From positions 1 through 64,000 of the forward strand of contig BQMF02000261.1 in NCBI GenBank assembly GCA_027922465.2: DNA of 64,000 bases, written 5' to 3'. Source of the DNA: Turritopsis dohrnii. Its lineage: Eukaryota > Cnidaria > Hydrozoa > Anthoathecata > Oceaniidae. Every line of letters starts with the position of its first letter. The stretch's first letter is position 1. Positions 10,249 to 20,867 of this stretch are shown piece after piece. The notes beneath the pieces are model-generated. The model saw only the letters and a list, made by a program, of their open reading frames with translations, was not told the origin of the DNA and made no database searches. The position numbers and the translations under genes are program-made.

Positions 10249-13200
10249 GTTATTTAGGAATATCGGATGTCACAGGGAAAGTCAACATAGTCCTTTCTAA
10301 CATTATGGTTTTTCGACTTTTTGAATAGTAAGCACAATGAATATCCGTATCAGATTCTTCATCCCTTACATTAGAAAAGGAAATCCAAAATAATTGGAAT
10401 CAAAACACCGATCAAAGAAAGCGTTTAACAACCTCGAACTCAAAATCTTTTCCCTTTTCGATATACGGATCTGCATATTGGAAAGGCAAGAGGACCCTGG
10501 GTTGCAGTTTGTTCCAGATCTAGGTCATGTCAATAAACATTTGAAATTCCCTTAAGTTAAATACTAAGGCTTAACAGTGGTTTCAGAACATTCGGAAAAC
10601 AATATCGATCTTAGGAGTAGATACCATCATATCTCAATCACAACCCTGACTAAATTTTCCTAGGCTTTATAAGTAAGATTATTGCAGTTTGTTGTTTTAC
10701 AGTTTGGTTAAAGAATGCATGCTATGTCTTAACAAGGCTATTAATAAAACATTGACGCAATCAATGTAATCGTACATATTTGGATGATAGCATAATATCA
10801 AGCGCATATCGTTTTATCCACTCTCTATTATGTTGGTTCAATTTGGAACTTACACTAGATTTTCAGGATAATGTACGTGACCATTTATATGGATTTCAGG
10901 CTCGGATCCAACACTAGTGCAGTTGTTGAGCCGTGACATGGCAAAGCAAGCTTGTCATGGTATATGGGATATATATAAATATAAAACACTTTTCCAAGCC
11001 GGTTGATCGTTCACCCGTTAGATCGTTTTCTACGGGCAGTTTTCTATTTCACGTTGATTTTGGCTTCATCATATATATAATACGCAGTGTGCATAACACT
11101 TTTATCTTAAAGAGTGATATATATTTTTTTTTTCGGTCATTTTTTTATACATTTGACGTAAAGCGACGCAGAGGCGACGTTTGTTTTTGTCCGGTAAACC
11201 CTTGTATTAACAAGAAAATACTACGGAAAAAAATGCTCTAGATCCAGTCTCCCAGGTAAAAATTATTTACAAAACGGTTTCTCTTCCACTATTTTTTTTT
11301 GTTTTTGTCATGAACGCAGCGATTTGTTGTTTTACGAAATTCAACCTTAAAAGGTTTTTATGCGGGATAAGTATCCTTGATAATTTACAAAACACATATA
11401 TTTCATTAAATTTAAAAGCCAGTAAGGTGAAGACCAGTGAAAAAACATCGTGGTTAAACTCCCATGATAATAATCTCCACTAGTAAAATTATCCAAACTT
11501 ATTTCTTCGGCGTCTTATAATCTGATCGGAAATCTAGTTAGCGCATTGATGCAAAAAAACGGTCGGTAATCGGTGAAAACCGACGGGAAAATGAAACAAC
11601 CGATGGGAGGACATCAAGATATCAACAGGAAGTATTTGTATGCTGAAGTCAGTAGAAGGACTTATCTCGGTTCAACTATTTTTAGTGTTCTAATCTGATA
11701 CGAATCGTTTGATAGCTACGAATTTCTTAAAATAATTCAATTTTTAGTCATTATCGTCGATGACATGAAGTATAATTTCATTCAAAATAAAAGGTCAAAT
11801 GCCCCCAAAAGGCTTTAAATAAGTCGAAGATCTAAAATTCCCCCAAACCCCCTAGCTAAATGGTACGTCTTCCCCCAATCTCCGTTCGTATCGCTAGCAT
11901 TAAACATTACTTTCCAGATTTTCACCGATCAAATTATTTTCCCTTATTTCCATCATTAAATTCATCACAGAACAGAACATTCATGACTTTCTGACATTGC
12001 ATGTGCAAGACAGACTAAACATTTACGGCACTCTTCCTCCACTCCTCCATTTGTTCCGAGCACAAGGTGATTGAATGATCCACGTTCTACTTGCAGTATT
12101 TTGTTGTAGATATTCATGTTTCTTAGCATCTTCGTGTGTTGATGTTTCGAGGTTTTTTAGAGGACTCGGAGTTAACATACGTGACTCTAATATCAAAAAA
12201 TGCAGTTTCTCTTTTCCTCCAAAAACCTCTTGCTTTCAGACGTGCTTCATTACCAGACTTTAAAGATTTCAGATCGCAAGTGTTTTTGTAAATAGGAATT
12301 AAGTGTTTTTTCTTTTTTTTTTTCGACGCCATTACAAGTTTTGTTCAAGAACACTGTTAAGAAATCACGAAAAGTATCATGTATTTTTTACTACAAAGCC
12401 ACCTTTACAAATCATTGCATGACACACAATAAATTGCATCTCTGAATTCTTCTTTATTAAGATCTAGGTGTTGCTCTTGGAGTTAGCCGTGCACTTTCAC
12501 CTTTGTCACAGGTTTGTTGAATAATAGGCTTTAATTCTTCGCGTAAGTTGTTATATATTATATCAAGTTCTTGTTTCTTATTTTTGTAACTGTACTGATT
12601 TTGCATCACTTTTCAAATTTGCTAACATTTTACCGTTACGCTCTTTCTGGCATGATGTTTTCTTGCCTATTTTAAGGCAATACCTATTAAGTCAGATCGG
12701 AACCCCAATTTTTGGTCAGTTTTTGCATTTTTGTTTTCCTTATGTATATACCTATCTTTTGTAAAAATTTTCCTATTTTAGGCAGTATCTATATAGGGGT
12801 CAGATCGGCCAAGGAACCTGAATGTTTAGTCAGATTTTGCGTCTTCCTGTTCTTGATATTTATACCTAACTTTCAAAAAAATTTCAAGCCTGAGACTCGT
12901 GACATGAAAAAGAGTCTTTTTTCCTGTTCCGTTTTTGGTCTCTGGAAGCTGTAGGAACCCTGAACCCTTACAGACTGGCTGATCATTAATACTTACCATC
13001 TAACAAAGACACCTAAACTAGTTAAAATTCTGAGGAAAGTGACATGGAAAAAGGTGACGAGAGCTCTTACACTAAAATGGAGATGTAGATACCGTAGATT
13101 AATACGTCACACAATTGTTGTTTTTTTCCCGATTTTTAAAGCATTCAATTCATCTTATTAAAAAAGGAAAATAACTTTTCCACAAGTATCATCACTTTTG

Positions 13201-13480
13201 AAAGCGTCGTTGTAAATTCGTTATAATGAAGATGAAGACTGCGAAGCTGAATAAATTACATGTAACCTTTTACGTTTTTTGAATTTATGGATAATATTTT
13301 TTTATTCACCGCACACGATTGATGTATGGTTTTTTTGACAATTGTCGTCAGCATGCGGTAAACGAATGTGGAGAAGGATGCACTGAGAAATGTACCTGAG
13401 TCATTTTGACTAAGCTCAGGTAGTGAATTGTCATTGACTACCCACGTTGTCAGAAAGTAGTTATTTTGACTATTTCAACA
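10249..13480. other. Intergenic, no gene recognised
   Basis: Low-complexity AT-rich DNA. The short open frames present have no recognisable domain. A local duplication at 12.67-12.89 kb is listed separately. Confidence 0.4.
12666..12885. repeat. Imperfect tandem duplication, ~106-bp unit
   Basis: Two diverged copies begin CCTATTTTAAGGCA (12,666) and CCTATTTTAGGCAG (12,772). Both continue with GTCAGATCGG and a shared T-rich tail ending in TATACCTA. No function is apparent. Confidence 0.6.
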
Positions 13481-13550
13481 AGCAGTCGTGGCATAACGGT
13501 AGCTTGTTCGGCTGGCATACCAGAGGTTCCGAGTTCGCCTCTGGTCGAAC
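13481..13550 (+). repeat. tRNA-like SINE head
   Basis: A pol III A-box-like TGGCATAACGG (13,489-13,499) and a B-box-like GAGTTCGCCTC (13,531-13,541) are spaced as in a tRNA, within a block that partly folds as a cloverleaf. The surrounding 13.4-13.85 kb repeats motifs such as GACTCAGGAAAGG and GGTCGTC. A degenerate tRNA-derived SINE fits better than a functional tRNA. Confidence 0.45.
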
Positions 13551-15217
13551 GCTACAAGCCGCCAAAAAGGAAAATTGACGATTATAGGGGTCTACGATAC
13601 AGGTGATGAGACGACAAAAAATTCTAAACTGCATACCGTCGTGATACGAAAACAAATGAAATTGACTCATCTTAGGTGGTCTATATGACTCAAGAAAGGT
13701 CGTCATTTTATTTGTTCGACTATTTATGGTCGTCAAATTTACAGGGTTTTAAAAGTCATTTCAACTCACGAAAGGTGGTCAGAAAGACTTGTTAAGGTCG
13801 TAGCTATGACTCAGGAAAGGATTCGTGAGAGGCACTGTAAATTACTACCTTTAAATCGTCAAATTTGACTCAGTTACATTCCTCAGTGTAACTATGGCGT
13901 CAACATGAATTTTGGTTACATTCATGGAATCATTATATTGTTGAATAGAACTGTTAGATATGACATTCACTGCCACACCTCCTTCGGATGGATTTAATGA
14001 AAGGAGATCACGGAGATTCCGTATTATTTCACAATCATCTCCGGTGGGGAAAAACTTGTCGTTTAGTAAAGTATCGAAGGAATTTGAAAAAGATTGAAAA
14101 TCTTCAATCATTCTGAGGAAATATGAAAACTTTGATTTAAATCCTTAAGTATATGCAATGAATGCTGCTTGAGGTTGAGTATCACTTATCTGGCATAAAT
14201 TATTAAGCTGTTTTACCCAATCGTGAAAACTTTTAATACAGTACTCAAACTGAAAATCTTCAGAACCTAACTGAAAGGCAGAAAACTACGAGGGTATTTA
14301 ATTTCGCGATTTTTAAGTTTTCACATTTTATCTGAGTATTCGATTTCCCTAAATGGGAAGTAAAACGAGAAATAAGCAAAATATTTGAGCTTTTACCCTC
14401 GGAAAAAATTGCGAGTGTAAAATTTCGCGGTTAAAGATTTTGTTGGTATTTAATTTTTCGATTTTAAGGCATAAAACCACCATGATGTCCTTTTCCTCTC
14501 GCTGTGATTTTAACTGATTTGCCAAATATTTTACTGGTTTCTTTTACTGATTGTTCTGATTTGACTCTAAGCCAACACTTGGATCATATCACATAATAAG
14601 CATAACTTCCCCTAAACTTTCAAGTTTTTGATACCAATTGAAGGATGGACGTAGCTTTCTAGCAGCACTAACATTGTTGGCTTACCACACTTGTTTAACA
14701 GTGAGCTCGAGTTCTTTAAATTGATCAATAATCGTTATTTCGCCCAAAGAGTACCATGGCAAGGCAAGAGGGTTGCTGGTTTCTGATAAGTATTGATTGA
14801 TTGCTGATATGGAACTCATGATTTCATTATTGTATATTCCTAACCCTGTTCAAGCAGTTGAATACCTTAATAGCGTCAATAAGTAACACGGTATCGATTT
14901 CATCTTGCTGGAAAATCGCTTTAAGCGAGCGGATGTCTTATCCCAATTGCGTGAAAAGATTTTGATGAAAAAAATATACGCTGGACGGTAGGAATTTTTT
15001 TCAAGGACTCGCTAATGAGTTTTTGTCGTACGAGCATGAACTGATGAAAACACTCGTTGGAGAATTGCAAATTCCTGAATTGATGGACTCCCTTTTCACA
15101 AATTTCAGACTCCTTTTTGGCACTAACGGACTCCATTGTTACAGTCGGGCTCCTTTTTTACTCACCTGGCTACACTAATTGTTGTAACGTGAGACAGAAT
15201 TTTCTAAATTCTTTACA
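13551..15217. other. Intergenic, no gene recognised
   Basis: The short frames here are not convincing. GACTCA...AAAGG-type motifs recur to about 13,870. The remainder looks unique. Confidence 0.35.
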
Positions 15218-17403
15218 GTAGAGCCTCCATATCGGAATCTAGCCTAAGTTTGATTTAATTCGTCATGGCTCTCATAGCAGCCGGTTGACCTAATCATTAC
15301 AAGCAACTGATTTGCTAAACACAATAAATAAATGCAAACAAGTCTGGCACATATGGGTTCGTTGAATGGATCTTTCAATATGAAGAAATGGAACATTACC
15401 CCGCTATATCTCAATGACTTGGTGTGAGAAAAGAACTCTTCCACTGCGGTCTATTCCGCTTTGTGCGGAGTCCAACTAACCGATTATTAAACTGACTTTC
15501 AAAGGCGTGAAGTGGCTGGCTGAAAGAAGAAGGTTTTTCTAAGGACTTCATGCAAAATTTCGTATGTTACACAAATCTACGTTTGCAAGAACATACTTAA
15601 CACGGCAGCTGGGCCTAGAAAATTTTGTTACGAGAATAATCATAAGGATTTCAAGCTGCCATTCTATCCATTATGACTGATGATGGACTCTTTCTTACAA
15701 AACAAATTGCAGACTTAAACCATCACAGTTAACTAGTCACCCACGTAAAAACATTTTGCGATTGAATTTGCTTGGGAAAAGACTTTTTTTATTGAGACGC
15801 GTTGATCAGATGATGAAGATCACGCTCGTTATTAACTTAGTAATGAACTTGTTTCTTACTCGTGTAATTTTGAAATATTTTCGATATTAGTGAATAGCAA
15901 AAAAAGTTTCATCTTGATTGCACCTAGGGCAGATCAGAGCAGACGTACCTAGAAAAAGCTTAGTAGCTGACCACTTCTCTAGACACTAAACGGACACTGA
16001 TCCCAGGTATCTTTGTCCTGATCTCCAGAAATTTTGATGAGCAATCTGTTTCCAAGCATTTCCAAGAGAGAGAAAATCTTAATTATATCTGGAGAAGGTA
16101 ACTCTTGTACGGCTGAAATGACCGCACCATGGAAAGAAACAACTCTCCCTACAATTTTATCCAGGTACAAACTTGATGAAATTTATAATGCAGATGAATT
16201 TAGGTTATTTTTTCGTATGCAGCCAAATAAGTCACTCAATCTTAGATCTGAGTCTTGCACAGGAGGGAAACACAGCAAAATTCGCCTGACGGGAATGTCA
16301 GCAGCAAATGCAACGGGTGGTAAAATACCAATGTCTTTCATTGGTAAATCAAAATCCCCTCGCTGCTTCAAAGGAGTTAAACACTTACCTTGCAGATATA
16401 GAAATCAAAATTGGATAGAAAGCGTACTTTTTGAAGAGTGGATACGAGAAATGGATACAAAGTTTACAAAAGAGAAGAAGAAAGTAGCGCTTATCATGGA
16501 TTACTGCCCAGCACATCCGACAATGGATAATCTCAAATCCATTGAGCTTGAATGTGGTAAGAAAACTTACTACCGAATACCACATCTAAACTCCAACCAA
16601 TGGATCAGGGAGTTATACGCTCTTTGAAAGCTTATTATAGGTCTTTAGCATTGCAAAGGCTCGTCGTAGCTATTGATAAAGGAAAGGATATTCCTGTTTT
16701 TTTTCGATTTTAGACGCAATGAAATTGCTCGATCTTGCATGGCATAAAGTGAAAACCTCCACTGTCGTCAATTGTTTTGCGAAAACAGGAACTTCGAAAG
16801 ATCAGCAGGCATCTGCCCAGTCGGATGACGATGACCCTTTTAAAGACCTTCAAAATCAGATCGAAAAACTTGGTGATACCCTCCAGGTATAACAGTTGAA
16901 GATGTCATTTCTGCAGACCAAAACGTGATGAGTACAGAACCTTTACTATCAGATGAAGAGTTAATAGAAGAGGTGATGAATGCAGCGAATGGAGATGATG
17001 GTGATGAGGATGATGAGGAGGAGGATGTTCTGTTGGTCCCAGTTTGCCCAAAAGTTAGTGATATTCGGGAGGCATTGCAAGTGCTGCAGGACTTTATGCC
17101 CTTCAGTCCATGCGGTGAAGCTATTCAACAAAACCTAAATACACTCTCAATTTCAATTGACAGAGACGTTACCGCTAAAATGAAACAGAGTGACATTAGA
17201 ACTTTATTCAGTGATGTATAACTATGTACTGTATATATACCTTTCTTGTTACAATAGAAAAGAAAAGAAACTTCCAGTAACTGGAACTATTTTCACTTAT
17301 CGGCCAAAGTTCGAGTTATTAAATGCCCTGGTAAATCGAACATTTGATAACTCGAACTATTATTTCGGTCCCTTGGGGGTTCGAGTTATTGGGAGTGTAC
17401 TGT
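15218..17403 (+). mobile_element. Decayed Tigger/pogo-type DNA transposon
   Basis: The right end is clear: GTTCGAGTTATTGGGAGTGTACTG ends next to TA at about 17,403, with two further TCGAGTTATT/TCGAAC copies just inside, as in pogo/Tigger termini. A possible left end, TACAGTAGAGCCTCC, starts at 15,217 and is only loosely complementary. The interval holds the transposase remnant described next. The left border is uncertain. Confidence 0.55.
16034..17221 (+). pseudogene. Tigger/pogo DDE_1 transposase, broken
   Basis: The DDE_1 transposase core is recognisable. ISGEGNS...PWKETTLPTILSRY leads to YNADEFRLFF (about 16,183-16,212), which carries the first catalytic Asp. GKHSKIRLTGMSAANATGG, GKSKSPRCFKG and LIMDYCPAHP (second Asp, about 16,493-16,522) follow. 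The frame shifts near 16,595; the next frame reads DQGVIRSLKAYYRSLAL and ends near 16,700. The C-terminal block DAMKLLDLAW...VNCFAKTG resumes at about 16,713, and an acidic tail runs 16,925-17,221. The N-terminal CENP-B-like DNA-binding half is not readable. Transposition by cut-and-paste into TA is known for the family; this copy is dead. Confidence 0.85.
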
Positions 17404-17405
17404 AG

Positions 17406-18392
17406 TTCAACATTATGGATGGACAAAACGAAAAAAATAAGGATAAAATAATGTGGGGGATTTGATTTCTCACTTACCCAAACGAGCAGATAAACTGAGA
17501 ATGAATGGAAGAAATTAAGCGAATACATATGAAGCTTGATTGACGTTTACTCACTCTTCATCTGCGATTGAGGTGGTAAGGGATTGCCTCATCTGAACTA
17601 ATTCACCCACCCGTTTTAGCTATTTTAGACTTTTCTACTTAGCCAATTGCCTCTGATAAACCCTTGTATAAGGAATCGTTATTTAGGTTTTGCGCATGAG
17701 TGAGCAGTTCATCCAGGCTTCTCAACGCCTCAGTAGTTGTCATTTGGAAACTCTTGTAACAGAGAACGTTACGAATAACTTATTACATAGTAACAATTTA
17801 TTACAGTTTTTTTCACTGTCCACTATATAGAAGTTTTCCAAAGGGCAAACCTTCCATTCGGGAGACACAAACAGGGTCCACTGTAAAGAGGTGTCCGCTA
17901 TAAAGAGACATAAGAGTTTGACTGCAATTCAGAGTCCATTTATAAGAAAAATGCCCGCTAAATAGGAACTCCGGTTTGACTGTATTGCATGAACTACAAA
18001 ATGTCCAAAATGATTGAAACCTCGGTAGTTAATTTAAAATCTGATAATCTGATAGCATAGCTAACGGTATTGAATGGATACAAGTTATAAGATTAACGTG
18101 GTGGAGTTGTCATATTACCGTGGTAGCTGATAATATTACCGTGGTAACAATAAGAATAACGTGGTGACCCAGGAACTACAAAAATCTTGAGTGGTATTCA
18201 AAAAAGTCTTCATAGTATGAAAGGGTATGAAAAAATAGCCAGAAAAAAAAACTCTACCTATTTCCGCTTGCCGCGCTTTAAAAAATTGCCTAAAACCGTT
18301 ACGGCAGTTTATAAGGGCCACCCTTAGCCGAAAGAATGTAGGAAAGAAGTCCGATCGTCAACTTCTTAATAACAATAATAATAATATGAGGT
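17406..18392. other. Repeat-bearing intergenic DNA
   Basis: At 17,820-17,990 motifs such as GTCCACTGTAAAGAGGTGTCCGCTATAAAGAG recall terminal sequences of mariner/pogo-type MITEs. At 18,092-18,170 four imperfect copies of TTACCGTGGTA/TAACGTGGTG are spaced 20-40 bp apart. No gene is seen. Confidence 0.45.
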
Positions 18393-18476
18393 TTAAAAAC
18401 GTTCTTGCAATGTTGCACCGTCGAACGCGCCCATTGTTATGTTTAAAAGATCGCCCGTCTTTTTCATCCAGGGTTT
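18393..18476 (-). pseudogene. Reverse transcriptase fragment, part after the Maverick insertion
   Basis: The minus strand from the insertion point reads WMKKTGDLLNITMGAFDGA before a stop. This continues in frame the RT segment that ends at 51,921 on the other side of the Maverick. The pair shows that the Maverick landed inside an RT gene. Beyond about 18,393 I cannot follow the frame. Confidence 0.75.
18470..18476. repeat. Left target-site duplication of the Maverick (AGGGTTT)
   Basis: AGGGTTT abuts the left terminal inverted repeat and recurs at 51,921-51,927 abutting the right one. Polintons usually give 6 bp. One base could be shared with the terminus. Confidence 0.8.
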
Positions 18477-19006
18477 GATGATGATAGTCGGTAGGAGGGG
18501 GGGTGGCAGTCCCAATATTTTTATAACTCCTTTCTTTTGTTTTCGAAAGATGAAAGCGTGCCGCTATTTACATAAGAAATTCCGAAGTTTTGAGAACAAT
18601 GGACCCTATTGTTTTTTGAAACAAAGAAAATAGTAGTTTGAAAATATGACCAAAAAAGTAATCTGGACCCTAGTGAAAAGAGCTTGGTACCTAGTTTTGA
18701 AGTTGTTAAAAGAGCTTGGTAACTAGTTAAAAAAGATTGGTAACTAGTTTCCAAGTTGTCAAAAAAGAGATTGGTACCTAGTGTAAACTTATAAAAAGAA
18801 ATGGTAACGAGTTAGGTGTTGATAGATTATAAATATTTAATGAGAAAGTAAATAGTAGTTGCAATAAACTTGTAATTGATAAATAAATAACATGTTGTTT
18901 GAAACAATGACTTTATTTCGACTGGCTACTAACGGGTTACAAGCGGCACGTTAATTAAAAATCTAGTGTTGTCTCTCAAGTCTTGATGCAATAAATTTCT
19001 TATTTT
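18477..19006. repeat. Left terminal inverted repeat of the Maverick
   Basis: It starts GATGATGATAGTCGGTAGG and matches the reverse complement of 51,370-51,920. Identity is nearly complete to about 18,970. After a gap, TCTTGATGCAATAAATTTC matches again. It contains short G-tracts near the tip and an internal family of TTGGTAMCTAGT motifs. Confidence 0.9.
18681..18813. repeat. Subterminal iterated motif TTGGTAMCTAGT in the Maverick terminal repeat
   Basis: Four copies of (A)TTGGTAMCTAGT occur at 18,684-18,695, 18,715-18,726, 18,737-18,748 and 18,771-18,782. A fifth, weaker copy (ATGGTAACGAGT) is at 18,801-18,812. The mirror copies are at 51,582-51,714. Iterated subterminal sites often bind a replication or transposition protein; here that is only inference. 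Confidence 0.65.
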
Positions 19007-19163
19007 AATTAAAAAAATTAGTTTTTGCTGACATCCATCCGCCTTTTTGTCGTCGTCTATGATGTTGATAACGACGATAATGTTTACGATAAGTACCACG
19101 ACCTTTTTGTAAATACCATGGCTTCCAATAATAAAAACCACCACGATGTTTTCTTTTCTTCAT
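19005..19163 (-). CDS. Small basic protein, 52 residues (core-peptide-like)
   Basis: ATG at 19,161-19,163 opens a 52-residue frame ending at TAA 19,005-19,007. It begins MKKRKHRGGFYYWKPWY and is full of Arg, Lys, His and Tyr with repeated GG. It sits next to another tiny arginine-rich gene, and both face the same way as the virus-like genes. Small arginine-rich peptides condense DNA in adenovirus cores, and adintoviruses are reported to carry similar ones. That role is inferred from composition alone. The frame overlaps the inner edge of the terminal repeat. Confidence 0.6.
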   Translation of the reverse strand: MKKRKHRGGFYYWKPWYLQKGRGTYRKHYRRYQHHRRRQKGGWMSAKTNFFN

Positions 19164-19194
19164 TTCGTTTACAAATGATTAATTTTTTTTATTT

Positions 19195-19341
19195 TCATTT
19201 ATTTAATAAAGTTGCTGGTAATGCCAGTCCAAGTAATGCACCAAGAAACCCACCTTTTTGTTGTTTTCGTCGTCGATTTCGACGTGCTTGACGACGTGCA
19301 CGACGACGTTTATGTTGTGCTTTTATAAAACCACCGCGCAT
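19195..19341 (-). CDS. Adenovirus pX/mu-like small core peptide, 48 residues
   Basis: This 48-residue frame starts at ATG 19,339-19,341 and stops at TGA 19,195-19,197. Its first half is an Arg/Lys block (KRRRARRQARRNRRRK). The second half is a hydrophobic tail starting GGFLGALLGLALP. An arginine block followed by a GGFLP-like hydrophobic tail is the plan of the adenovirus precursor core peptide pX/mu. It is followed on the same strand by the 52-residue basic gene. The likely role is condensing virion DNA, with the tail perhaps removed by the element's own protease; both are inference. Confidence 0.7.
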   Translation of the reverse strand: MRGGFIKAQHKRRRARRQARRNRRRKQQKGGFLGALLGLALPATLLNK

Positions 19342-19395
19342 TATTTCTTAACAGCTCGTTTATCGTCTTGTTTCGTGTAAATGACGTCGTTTTTT

Positions 19396-19470
19396 TTATA
19401 ACCATATAGCAAATAAAATGACACACCAAACAATTAAAAATACAGTAATAAATATTTCTTGACAGTTCAT
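19396..19470 (-). CDS. Very small membrane peptide, 24 residues, possibly truncated
   Basis: From ATG 19,468-19,470 the frame encodes MNCQEIF followed by a single hydrophobic span of about 17 residues, then stops. In the neighbouring frame a lysine-rich cytoplasmic-looking tail (GYKKNDVIYTKQDDKR...) runs on to a stop near 19,350. A frameshift near the A-run at 19,389-19,398 may therefore have cut a ~45-residue single-pass membrane protein. Function unknown. Confidence 0.4.
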   Translation of the reverse strand: MNCQEIFITVFLIVWCVILFAIWL

Positions 19471-19473
19471 CTA

Positions 19474-19947
19474 TTATATTTTATGTTTATAACATATACA
19501 ATCGTCTTCCGTTTTTGAAATGTTTACAGTTAATGGGCATGTTTCGTACAAACATTTCTTACATAAATCATAACCTATTGTGTCCACGTCAGTTAAAAAT
19601 TCTTTACATCGCCCACAAAAACATTTTGTACAGATCTTGTACTCGTCATTACATATTTTTTCATTACATTGCCCACATCGTAAATAATCGTCTCTGTCTG
19701 TATACCATCTTTCGTCATCGTATTGATCTTGATCTTCTTCTAATATTCCATTGTCGTCTTGCTCACTTTCACTTTCTTCTTCTTTTTCTTGTTCTTTTTT
19801 AATTCTTTCGTTGTCTTCTTTACATGTTTCACAATCATTGTTTTGGCAACTTGTAATTATAATTTCGTAATCTTGTAAAAATCGTTCTGCTATTTCATCG
19901 TAAAATAATAATTCACCGTCTTTTCGATGTACAGTTAATTTAATCAT
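19474..19947 (-). CDS. Acidic, cysteine-rich RING-like protein, 157 residues
   Basis: The central part (about residues 55-85) is Glu/Asp/Gln-rich. The C-terminal 60 residues hold paired cysteines: CGQCNEKIC, CTKCFCGRC and CKKCLYETC, a zinc-binding arrangement resembling RING or zinc-ribbon domains. An earlier pair is CQNNDCETC. Its ATG overlaps the stop codon of the upstream gene (ATGA at 19,944-19,947), suggesting joint transcription and coupled translation. It may be a ubiquitin-ligase-like or nucleic-acid-binding accessory protein; the metal ligands are seen, the function is not known. Confidence 0.7.
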   Translation of the reverse strand: MIKLTVHRKDGELLFYDEIAERFLQDYEIIITSCQNNDCETCKEDNERIKKEQEKEEESESEQDDNGILEEDQDQYDDERWYTDRDDYLRCGQCNEKICNDEYKICTKCFCGRCKEFLTDVDTIGYDLCKKCLYETCPLTVNISKTEDDCICYKHKI

Positions 19948-20240
19948 ATTTGAACTTGTATGTTGTATCTATTCAATGTAAAATTACACTTTGTACAGAT
20001 CCCACGATGTGCAATATATAGATTGTAAGTTGAATAACACTCACTACAATAACATTTTGAGCAAGGTAATTCAATTGCGTGCATAAGTTGTCCACAGGCA
20101 GAACATTCGTTGTAACCGTCAGAATTTATGAAATAAGATGATGTAAATCTTTTTTGTTTTCTGTTTTCTTGTACTTTTTTACGAAAATTAATCGCTTCTT
20201 CAATCTTATTATTTTGTTGTGCTTGTTGTTTTTCTGCCAT
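19944..20240 (-). CDS. RING-like zinc-binding protein, 98 residues
   Basis: I chose the ATG at 20,240 (MAEKQQAQQ) over one eight codons upstream because it follows a purine-rich leader. The N-terminus is a basic, glutamine-rich helix. The C-terminal half has CSACGQLM...CSKCYCSECYS...GICTKC, four CxxC pairs in a RING/zinc-ribbon order. The same C-x-C-YC pattern is in the neighbour at 19,474-19,947 and in the right-end gene at 50,823-51,440. Its stop overlaps the next start. Confidence 0.7.
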   Translation of the reverse strand: MAEKQQAQQNNKIEEAINFRKKVQENRKQKRFTSSYFINSDGYNECSACGQLMHAIELPCSKCYCSECYSTYNLYIAHRGICTKCNFTLNRYNIQVQI

Positions 20241-20507
20241 TGTAATAAAAAATGTTAATCTCATACAACACTAGCAGCAGCTGCTTTTATAATAGCTGGT
20301 TCGTAAAAACTTAACGTTAACATAAATTCTAACAAGCCGCATGGCTGCAACAGGTCACGACTTAAAGCTTTACTGTTATTTATTGCCTGAAGAATAGGTG
20401 TTTTTTATTTTGCTATGTTTTTTCATTTTAACTGTATTATATACTTTTACTCTACATTTCTAGAGTTTGTAGACATCTGTGGACAGGCCAAGGAGCGTGA
20501 AAACTAA

Positions 20508-20867
20508 GGGTAAGCGCCCCCTTCTAGTCAAAAATATTTTTATAAGCGCCCCTCTCCAATAAGCGCCCGGGCGCTTATAGAGTGACTAGACATTACTCAG
20601 AAATTTATAAGCGCCCGGGCGGTAATTAGAACTTTGAACCAAACACGAATATTCTGTAATAGAAACGGAAGGCTATGTTTTTGTGATGTCTAAATTTAAG
20701 TTATATGTACAAAATCTTATTTCGTTGCCATGAAAAATACAGTTGTTTTTATGATAAAAAGCAATGCCTCGTTCACAGTTAGCATGACCATTTCAAAATG
20801 TTTTTATAAGCGCCCCTCTCCAATTAGCGCCCCTCTCCAATAAAAAGTTTTATAAGCGAGAATACGG
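20508..20867. mobile_element. MITE, truncated copy (GCGCCCGGGCGC family)
   Basis: This block matches, in the opposite orientation, the complete copy at 23,065-23,511: shared internal ATTTCGTTGCCATGAAAAATACAG, GGAAACGTATT-like and CCTCGTTCACAG segments. It ends GAGAATACGGTA. The other terminus (near TAAGCGCCCCCTTCTAG) is eroded. It contains repeated AAGCGCCCGGGCGCTTAT palindromes. Confidence 0.75.

Noticed and set aside
13851..14111. 86-codon minus-strand frame as a host gene
   Set aside because: No domain, no splice context and no flanking exons; within repeat-bearing DNA.
15500..15560. Short SAM-domain-like stretch (WLKEEGFSKDF pattern with a stop)
   Set aside because: Only about 20 residues fit, one is a stop codon, and nothing downstream continues the domain.
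18521..18754. 77-codon protein repeated at both ends of the Maverick
   Set aside because: The identical frame at 51,641-51,874 exists because both lie in the terminal inverted repeat; the translation is of iterated noncoding motifs.
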